Below, piece by piece: positions 57,640-64,000 of a stretch of DNA of 64,000 nucleotides (the stretch's first letter is position 1; the number at the start of each line of letters is the position of its first letter). The stretch lies in assembly GCF_964656455.1 (NCBI RefSeq), contig NC_135717.1:4774001-4838000 (forward strand), written 5' to 3'. This stretch comes from Halichoerus grypus (Eukaryota; Chordata; Mammalia; Carnivora; Phocidae). The translations under genes and the position numbers were made by a program. The notes below the pieces were generated by a model. That model made no database searches. It was not told the origin of the DNA and saw nothing but the letters and a program-made list of their open reading frames with translations.

Positions 57640-57890
57640 TCATGAGGGAACAATGTTTACTCACATAGTTACCGTTAATAGTACTCTGTATTCTTTTATG
57701 GAGATTCAGATTTTCATCTGCTATAGTTTTTTTTTTTTTCCCTGCCTGAAGGACTTTCGCATTTCTTATGGTGCAGATCACATAGTGATGAATTCTTTGA
57801 AGTTTGTATGTCTGAAAATGTCTTTGTTTCCCTTCTTTTTTTTTAATAGTGAGGGAGGCAAGAGGGGCGGAGGGAGAGGGAGAGAATCTT

Positions 57891-58275
57891 TTTTTAAAAA
57901 TTTATTTATTTTGGGGCGCCTGGGTGGCTCAGTCGTTAAGCATCTGCCTTCGGCTCAGGTCATGATCCCAGTGTCCTGGGATCGAGCCCCGCATCAGTCT
58001 CCCTGCTCAGCGGGGAGCCTGCTTCTCCCTCTCCCACTCCCCCTGCTTGTGTTCCCTCTCTTGATGTGTCTCTGTCAAATAAATAAAATCTTTTAAAAAA
58101 ATAATTTATTTTTAGAGAGCGTGATTGGGGGAAGGGGGCAGAGGGAGAGAGAGAATCTCAAGCAGACTCCCCACTGAGCGCGGAGCCTGACATGGGACTC
58201 AATCCCAGGATCCTGAGATCATGACCCAAGCTGAAATCAAGAGCCGACTGCCTAACTGGCCCACCCAGGTGCCCT
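57891..58275 (-). mobile_element. Middle Can-SINE of the nest, antisense
   Basis: Parts 57891-57912 and 58103-58275 (TTTATTTTTAGAGAGCG to CCCACCCAGGTGCCC). Flanked by GGAGAGAATC-type sequence at about 57878 and 58276 taken from the outer element. Confidence 0.82.
57913..58102 (+). mobile_element. Inner Can-SINE of the nest, sense
   Basis: Full-length, GGGGCGCCTGGGTGGCTCAGTCG to an AAATAAATAAAATCTTTTAAAAAA tail. It lies in the tail of the middle element and in the opposite orientation, with AATTTATTT-type flanks. Youngest of the three by position. Confidence 0.94.
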
Positions 58276-58510
58276 GGAGAGAGAGAATCGTAAGCAGACT
58301 GACTCCACACCCAGTGCAGAGTCCAACTCTGGGCTTGATCTCACAACCATGAGATCATGACCTGAGCTGAAATCAAGAGCTGGACACTTAACTGACTGAG
58401 CCACCCAGGCACCCCTCTCCTTTGTTTTTGGAAGATATATTGCAGGGTATAGAATTGGGTCTAGGTTCTTTGCATAGCCATTTTAGGCAGGATGTAAGTC
58501 TAGTCCCTGT

Positions 58511-59022
58511 TACTCCAACTGGGCTGGAAGCAGAAGATCTCACTTATGTACTTGAATTAAATTCATACAGTCCTGAACCCAAAACATAGACCTCACCACC
58601 CGTGGTTTTGCTGATCTCCATCTGTGTAGGCGAGAGCTTGAGCGAGATCAGAACCTAGCCTGAATCCCCTGAATTTGCTCCTGATGCTCCCGAGCAAATG
58701 TCACTGGATCATTTTTGTACTAAAATGGGGAATTTTTGACTTCTTTCCCCATTGCCTTTCCTTCGTGAAAATACTTATGTTTGTTGAAACCAGACCTCCT
58801 TTGTGGCTAAAGTAGACTCATTCTGCTTTAGAACTTGCAGTGATAATCCAGCAATCGCGCTCATCCAGCCTCCCTGTCATTCTGTGGGTGAAGAACTGAG
58901 TCCTGGGTGATAAAGGGCCTTGCTCAAGCCTGTCTCTGGAAAGTCGGGATTCCATTTGGAAGCTCACAATAGGGACATTCAACTGTGAAGTGATTTCACT
59001 GAATCTTACCAGTAATTTCCAA
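58511..59022. other. Non-coding intronic sequence
   Basis: A possible diverged MIR (antisense) lies at about 58850-58975 ('ggtgaagaactgagtcctggg', 'gccttgctcaagcctg'). No gene seen. Confidence 0.4.
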
Positions 59023-59027
59023 TTAAT

Positions 59028-59215
59028 TTTTTTTTTTTTAAGATTTTACTTATTTGTCAGAGCGAGAGAGCACAAGCAGGGGGAGCGGCAGAGGGAGGGG
59101 GAGAAGCAGACTTCCCGCTGAGCAAGGAGCCCGATGTAGGACTCGATCCCAGGACCCTGGGATCATGACCTGAGCCGAAGGCAGATGCTTAACCACCTGA
59201 GCCACCCAGGTGTCC
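59028..59215 (-). mobile_element. Can-SINE, antisense
   Basis: TTAAGATTTTACTTATTTGTCAGAGCG start and GAGCCACCCAGGTGTCCC end, with AATTAATTTTTTT/TAATTTGTTTTTT flanks. This is the SINE nearest to exon 2 on its 5' side, about 4.5 kb away. Confidence 0.92.
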
Positions 59216-60904
59216 CTAATTTGTTTTTTGGTTTTTTTTTTTTTTTAGGAGACAGGCTTTACTGAGGTTGGAAGGAAAAAGGTTTTATCATATGTCCTTT
59301 TATGTGTGCAGCGTGTGTGTGTGTGTAACCATATCCATGTATTAGGTTTTCAGTTAAGTAGGACCAGCTTTCTGAGGAGGGGGGAGAAAAAAATCAACCG
59401 TGAGACTTTTCTGTTTCATCCTACCTAACAGTGTCAACGGGACAAAATGACGGTGATGTCAGGCAGCAGACCCAAACTCTCTCCTGCCTTCCCTGGGTGC
59501 GTTGCTGCGAGGAAAGGTCTTGATAATTAAGGATGCCTGCTCTGCACACCGCTTATCCCATTCTTAGTGTGGTGCGTGCACGTGTGAAAGCACCTGCAGG
59601 TCAGCAGATTGTGTGACTGCAGAGTTATTTCGGATGCAGAGAGATGCTGCTAGAACTTCCCCCAGCAGCTGGAGCCACAGCTGAATGTTGGTTTTCACTG
59701 CACATCCTGGGTGTCAAGAGAAGGAATAGGATAGTGAGATATTTAAGTCACAGAACCTGGGCAGAGATCGGTCTAGTATTTTGTCACATATTTCTGTTCC
59801 TCTTATTTATTTATTCTTTATAGTACACCAGGGAGCATCCCATGATTTCCTATTAATACTTCAGCCAAATGCCCTAGTAGATATGACCGTAAGAGATACT
59901 ACTGGCCAGTGAATACTAGAAACTTTTCTTTTTTACTCTCTACTGTGACAGATTTCAAACCCTTAGAATATGAAATAGATGATGGCTACCCCTGTGTCCA
60001 TCAAATAGGCTTAACGATTGTTCTCGTTTACTCAATTCTTTTTTTTTTTTTTTTTTTGGCAGAAGTATAGACATAGTATCATTTCAGCCCTTAAGTGGGA
60101 CAGTGTGAAGCTATAAGAATAAGAACCTTATTCTACACCTTATCCCACCTTACAAAATGTTTTTTTCTTTTAGACCGGCAAAATCTGGTCGGAAGCGCTG
60201 GTAAAGTAAATGGCCAGTACTTGATTTGTTTAATTCCTTGGGGCCTTAACGGGACAGGAAAAGATGCGCATCAGTGAAGGAGAGTTTAAAGGGTATGGGT
60301 AGAAGCTTGAGGATCTAGCATCAGGTCAGCCTAGTGTGGGGATGCATTCCCCGGCCGTCACTCCGTGCTCGCGGCCAGCCTTCCTCATCTGCTGGGTCGG
60401 AGGGAGGGGCCGGAGGTGGACTCTGAAAAGAAACGAAAATGTCTGTTGATGATGGCATGACAGCCCTCACCTTGAAGAGTCTTGTTTTCCTCTCTCGACC
60501 TGGACAGCTCAGCAGAAGAAAACTGAAAATAAGAAATCTCTGCGGCTTATTTAGGGAGGGGGATCTGGCTAGCTTTTTTCCTTCTTTGCCCTTGGCTGTT
60601 GGTTTTAATGACTAAATCGCATTGAATTTTCTGAGCTGAAATACACTAGGTGTCGTCCTGTATGAAAAAAGATCTTTCTCTGCTTTATCTAAATTCTCAG
60701 AGTTGTAACTACTTTGTGGAAGAACGTAGTCTGGACGTACACTCAAGGGCCAGGAGCTCTGCCTGGCTTTTAAAAAATGTTTTCATTAAAGATTTAAAAA
60801 TTAAATCTTTATTTGATAGCAAGATGAGTATTTGTTCACGAAAGAGCATTCCTTTGGAGCATACTACACCTTTCGAAGTATCCTGTGTATCCCCTTTCTT
60901 TCCT
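59216..60904. other. Non-coding intronic sequence
   Basis: T runs at about 59231-59246 and 60040-60057. The part at 59945-60110 may be L1 3' UTR (weak). A GC-rich patch lies at 60345-60420. No exon recognised. Confidence 0.45.
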
Positions 60905-63010
60905 CCTAAGAAGTAAATATTATTGTGAATTCCCTATTTATCATTCCAGTGATTCTCTTTATTGTTACTATGTATATATTTGTATACCCAAACAACATAT
61001 TGTTTAATTTTTTTTGTTTTTGAAATTGATAGAAAATGTTCCTCTCCCATATTATTTTCCTGAGATGATCCATTTGTTTGTGTTTGTATGTGATTTATTT
61101 TTACCGTGGTTCGGGAGTCTCTTGCCTAAATGTACAACATATCTTCCCATCCTTTCTCTCCGTTTTCTTCTACAAAGTGTGCTTCTTTGACATTATCATA
61201 TCTTCTGTTGACACTATCGTATCTTCTGTTGCAGTGCTCAAGAATTTAGTATATATACACCTAGGAGTAAAATCACTGGTCCATTGCTTAGGCACATCTT
61301 CCATAGGAACCAAATGGTTTTCCAAAGGTGCCATGCTGGTTTCCACTCAGAGCAGACTTGTTTTCTCTCTCTCTCCCCCTTACTCCATCCCCCCCACCCC
61401 CGTTGGGTGATTGTGACATGCATGTGTTCAGGTTTTTACATTTCTCAGGTATGTATGCATCAGTCAGTGGTTCCGCAGGGCTGTAGTGGGGGAGATGAGC
61501 ATGTCCCTGGCTTCCCACATGTCTTGCTCCCCAAGGTGTAACCACTTTGACCTCTTTGTGTCTGTTCTGGTATCTGTTTTGCATGTTAGAGGCTTATCTC
61601 AGGAGAGTGCAAGGCTAGAGGTTACTGGGAACTCTGAGTGTGTCAGGAGGCCTCGTTGACCGGTTTCTCTGTGGGGTGATCTAGGTGTGCTGGTTGCTGG
61701 TGGACAGCCCCCCACCCCCCAATCAGTCTCTTTGCATCTAAAGCTGGTCTGATTCTGCAGAGAAGACCCTCCTACCTCTAGTCCAGGGTGGTGCAGGTGG
61801 GTAAAGGGTGGTTGCCAGTAGTCCGGAAGCCCCATGGGGAGAAGATGGGTGGTGGTGGTGACGGGGTGTCAGCCCGGAGCACATCCCTGGTCTTTGGTGT
61901 GGTGCGCTCTCGTGTGGGGTGACCCCTGGGCCCCCTGACTCTGTCTAGAGTCTTCTGTGGAGCTGGAGGAGATGAAGGGGTCCCATAGCTCTCACACAGC
62001 CTCATCCAGTCCTCTCATGAGCTCACTCCTCTTCTCAGCCCGCCCCCAGACTGACCTGACCAGTTCCCAAGCCCTTGGACGCCCGAGGAGTCAGGTTATG
62101 CCTTGGTCTGCCCCACCCCCCCGCCCCCACCCTGTTGGCATAAGATTCTTCTTGCTCACCTTAGTTAAGCGAGTCACTGCTGGTCCAATCGGTCTTCTAG
62201 CTTCAAAACATGTTGTTCTCCCCCGCCCCCCATTGTCTTTGTCCTCATGGGTTTTTAAGTTTTAAGAAATCGCCTTACTATAGGTTCAGTGAGCTTTACC
62301 ACCATGTTAGTAGAGGTCTCTCCCTGAGATTTGAATTTGCATTTCCCCGATGATTAAGAGAGTTGATGTCTTTTCACATGTCCATTGATAGATTCCTTTT
62401 CAATTTTGTGTCTGTTCAAGTCTTTTGCCCATTTGCTAACCTTGGTTTTAAATTCTTTCCCTCTTCTTTGTAAGAGTTCTGTATTCTGGATACCAACCCT
62501 TTGATGGTGTTTGGCTTAGCTCTTTACTTCATGGTGTGGAATTTTGGTGACCAAAGGGTCTTAATTTTAATGGTGAATTTATTGATATTTTTGTTTGTGA
62601 TTTACATTTTTTCCTATCTTGTTTAAGAAATCCTTTCCTACTCTGAAGTTGTAAACAAGTTCTCCCCTATTCTAAAAATTGTGCTGTTGCCTTTGTATTT
62701 AAGCCTTTGTTCCACTTGAAGTTGGTTGCAAATACGTATGATAAAACAGGGATTCGGCCTCAATTTGCGCTCAGGGGTAACCGATGTGTCACACAGCACG
62801 TGTCACTCACCGACGCGTCCGCCTGTCTTTCTGAGCTGTGCTGTCAGCTCTGTTACAGAGCAAGCTTCTGTCTGTCTGGGGGGACTTCCTGGCTAGTCTT
62901 CTGGTGCGTCCATCAGTGTGTCTACCCCTGCGCCATGGCTGTATTCTCCTCATTTCTAGAATCTCTGCATGCTCTCTTGCTTTTTGATCAGACTCTCCAT
63001 CTTTTGTTTC
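60905..63010 (-). mobile_element. LINE-1, antisense, split
   Basis: 3' UTR-like part 60905-61360 ('acacctaggagtaaaatcactggtccattgc', 'ggttttccaaaggtgcc') and 3' ORF2 part 62280-63010 ('tttgaatttgcatttccccgatgatt', 'gttgatgtcttttcacatgtcc', 'cttttgcccatttgctaacc', 'ttgtaagagttctgtattctggatacc'). Between them, 61361-62279 is not recognisably L1. Confidence 0.7.
61361..62279. other. Unassigned GC-richer segment between two L1 parts
   Basis: The L1 reading breaks at about 61360 and resumes at about 62280. The middle has C-rich runs (61389-61402, 61710-61720, 62116-62130). It may be an insertion or unique sequence between two L1 copies. Confidence 0.4.
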
Positions 63011-63179
63011 TTTAAAGAAATTAATGAAGTAGGAATTAAATGCACAATTGAGGAGTATTAAAAATCAAATCTTCGAAAAGCTTAATGAAATACCAGTTGC
63101 AGCACAATTAATCAAAGAAAAGAGTACGGACATGGTAGGAGTGGGGGAGGTTAGTCATTAATAAGAGGATGTTATTAAC

Positions 63180-63715
63180 AACTCTCTGTCAATAATAATA
63201 ATACAGAAGTTCAGTTACCCACGTACTGGCTACCCTCCCCCCACCGCACTGGCACTTCCCTGAGTCGTCCTGGCATGTGTTTCCTGCCATCCAGCCTTCT
63301 CCGGAGGAACACTATCCAGAACTTTAGTGCGCTTATGTTTGTACATACATGCACGTCTCACCTCCAAAGCGTGTGCTTGATTTTCAGCCCTCACAAACGG
63401 CCACGTACAGTCCCCAGTCTGCTTTACCTCTTCTGTTCTGAGCGGCTCACCCGTATTGATAGACTGAGTTCAGCCATGTTTTATTGTTGCGCGGGATTCT
63501 GTTTTATAAATATACCGCCATTTATTCATTATTAGAGGATATTTGGGTGGTTTTCCTCTTACAGACAAGGCCGCTATGAATATCTTACACGGGGTCTACG
63601 TGCTGGGTTCTTTTGGGGCCAGATGCTTACCTACAGACCCGCCGACGTGTTGATGGGCCATCTTCAGCCTCGCTAGATGTTGCCAACGTGGGCTCCAGAC
63701 TGGTAGTAGTTTAAT
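63180..63715 (-). mobile_element. LINE-1 3' UTR remnant, antisense, next to exon 2
   Basis: 'ccatttattcattattagaggatatttgggtggttttc', then 'gccgctatgaatatcttacac' resembles the reversed L1 3' UTR; the left half is more diverged. Its right end falls about 30 bases before the exon, so it may supply part of the acceptor region. Confidence 0.55.
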
Positions 63716-63743
63716 TGTTTGATTTTTTTTTTTTTTCTTCCAG
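63711..63743 (+). promoter_or_regulatory. CYTH3: 3' splice site of CYTH3 exon 2
   Basis: A T-rich tract at 63723-63740 (14 consecutive T, then CTTC) leads into CAG at 63741-63743. TTAAT at 63711-63715 fits the loose mammalian branch-point pattern, placing the branch A at about 63714, some 29 bases from the exon. The branch point is inference; the tract and AG are directly visible. It is a strong acceptor for a very long first intron. Confidence 0.9.
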
Positions 63744-63826
63744 TGCCTGAAGACCTCTCATTAGAAGAGCGAGAAGAACTTTTAGACATTCGTCGAAGAA
63801 AAAAGGAACTTATTGATGACATTGAG
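63744..63826 (+). CDS. CYTH3: Cytohesin-3 coding exon (exon 2, start of the coiled coil)
   Basis: The exon is 83 bp. The first two bases complete a Val codon begun in the preceding exon, and 27 full codons follow, beginning PEDLSLEEREELLDIRRR and ending in DDIE at phase 0. This matches the N-terminal segment of cytohesin-3 after its short acidic/Gly leader; cytohesin-1, -2 and -4 differ in this stretch. Cytohesin-3 is a cytosolic and plasma-membrane ARF exchange factor with an N-terminal coiled coil, a Sec7 domain and a PH domain that binds PtdIns(3,4,5)P3. This exon supplies the first heptads of the coiled coil (Leu/Ile spacing with a basic RRRKK patch), which in the family mediates dimerisation and partner binding. 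An AG acceptor precedes it and GTAAAA follows it. No frameshift or stop is seen. Only this part of the gene lies in the window; exon 1 is upstream and Sec7 and PH exons are downstream. Confidence 0.96.
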
Positions 63827-63832
63827 GTAAAA
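63824..63832 (+). promoter_or_regulatory. CYTH3: 5' splice site of CYTH3 exon 2
   Basis: GAG/GTAAAA fits the donor consensus. Reading past it in the exon's frame reaches an in-frame TAG at 63851-63853, so a donor further downstream would truncate the protein after about eight extra residues. Confidence 0.9.
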
Positions 63833-64000
63833 AAAACCAAAAACTCCCCTTAGTTTTTGCTTTTAGGTAAAATAATCACTAGTTTTTGCTTTTAGGTAAA
63901 ATAATTACTAAAATAATTCATGAAAAGGTAAAAACTGGGCATCTCGTATGTCTGTATCCTAACACGTGAAGGGAGTGAAAGGGTTACCGTAGTTGGTAAA
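63827..64000 (+). other. CYTH3: Start of CYTH3 intron 2
   Basis: Follows the exon 2 donor. It is AT-rich and contains a 29-bp tandem duplication (listed separately). No other feature is seen before the window ends. Confidence 0.85.
63851..63908 (+). repeat. 29-bp tandem duplication with polypyrimidine-AG/GT core
   Basis: Two adjacent 29-bp units (63851-63879 and 63880-63908) differ by one C/T change. Each contains TTTTTGCTTTTAG followed directly by GTAAAATAAT, so each looks like an acceptor fused to a donor with no exon between. The array begins 24 bases after the exon 2 donor. The duplication is directly visible; any splicing role is inference. Confidence 0.9.

Larger units (their letters stand above)
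57838..58416 (-). mobile_element. Outer Can-SINE of a three-level nest, antisense
   Basis: Parts 57838-57890 and 58276-58416 (GAGAGAGAATCGTAAGCAGACTGACTCC to GAGCCACCCAGGCACCCC) form the outermost and oldest element. Confidence 0.82.
53700..58510 (-). mobile_element. LINE-1 sequence, antisense, one or more copies with insertions
   Basis: Reversed L1 blocks appear in order at 53760-54310 ('gtttgtctgttcttggcc', 'aataatactccattgtg', 'taaatacccaggagaggg'), 54320-54660 ('gttttgtcacttac', 'ctgtggtcagagaatgtgc'), 55150-55260 ('aaagagtgtgtatcacccagctgtcggg'), 55880-56330 ('atgaacagtatgtcattatc') and 57640-57835 plus 58417-58510 ('gaaggactttcgcatttcttatggtgcag', 'gatatattgcagggtatagaattgg'). Whether this is one copy or several is unresolved. 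Confidence 0.6.
1..63743 (+). other. CYTH3: CYTH3 intron 1 (3' part)
   Basis: Everything upstream of the exon 2 acceptor is non-coding and repeat-rich. Human CYTH3 also has a very long first intron, which fits (established knowledge). The intron start and exon 1 are not seen: there is no Gly-rich start exon and no large CpG-island promoter. That the whole stretch belongs to one intron is inference, since a small nested non-coding transcript cannot be excluded by eye. Confidence 0.85.

Noticed and set aside
3230..59215. Regularly repeated similar units as a CRISPR-like or satellite array
   Set aside because: The units are dispersed SINEs in both orientations with individual TSDs and irregular spacing, in a vertebrate intron.

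Overview
This is a mammalian intron, not a gene-dense window. The organism is a carnivore, most likely an arctoid caniform (bear, seal or mustelid group). About 47 copies or fragments of tRNA-Lys-derived Can-SINE elements are present. Most are of the type whose head reads GCGCCTGGGTGGCTCAG and whose body carries the CCCTGCTTGTG motif. The dog-specific young type (head GGATCCCTGGGTGGCGCAG) is absent, which argues against dog. The species call is inference from repeat type only.

Only one coding segment is convincing: an 83-bp exon at 63744-63826 on the + strand. It encodes the start of the N-terminal coiled coil of cytohesin-3 (CYTH3, also GRP1/ARNO3), an ARF guanine-nucleotide exchange factor. 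It has a proper acceptor, a proper donor and matching phase. By its position in the protein it is exon 2, so nearly all of the window (1-63743) is the 3' part of the long CYTH3 intron 1. Exon 1 (start codon and Gly-rich leader) is not in the window, and no other gene, tRNA, rRNA or CRISPR is supported. Long open frames elsewhere are chance frames or translations of repeats.

Layout: 1-4.9 kb holds two sense LINE-1 3' ends, the second cut by SINEs. 4.9-9.3 kb holds ancient repeats (LINE-2/MIR-like, antisense L1). 9.3-12.9 kb is mostly unique. 13-17.4 kb holds antisense L1 plus SINEs. 17.4-19.6 kb is unique and relatively CpG-rich. 19.6-29.5 kb is SINE-rich with a (TG)21 microsatellite, an LTR-like segment and a long antisense L1. 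29.5-38 kb has no SINE. 38-46 kb is a dense SINE/L1 zone. 46.2-51.1 kb is a nested stack of MaLR retroelement, old L1, DNA transposon, younger carnivore L1 3' ends and SINEs. 51.3-58.5 kb is more antisense L1, with MIR, MER5A-like and nested SINEs. 58.5-63.7 kb is unique sequence and antisense L1 up to the exon. Intron 2 begins at 63827.

There is no multi-gene system here. The parts worth a second look concern retrotransposition and splicing. A 29-bp tandem duplication just downstream of exon 2 contains a polypyrimidine-AG/GT motif. Two loci show successive SINE insertions at the same target site, leaving three target-site copies. One locus looks like a poly(A)-only insertion with target-site duplication. 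Several close inverted SINE pairs could form duplex RNA in the CYTH3 pre-mRNA. Repeat family names come from recognition of consensus features by eye, without a database search, and element edges are approximate unless a target-site duplication (TSD) is given.
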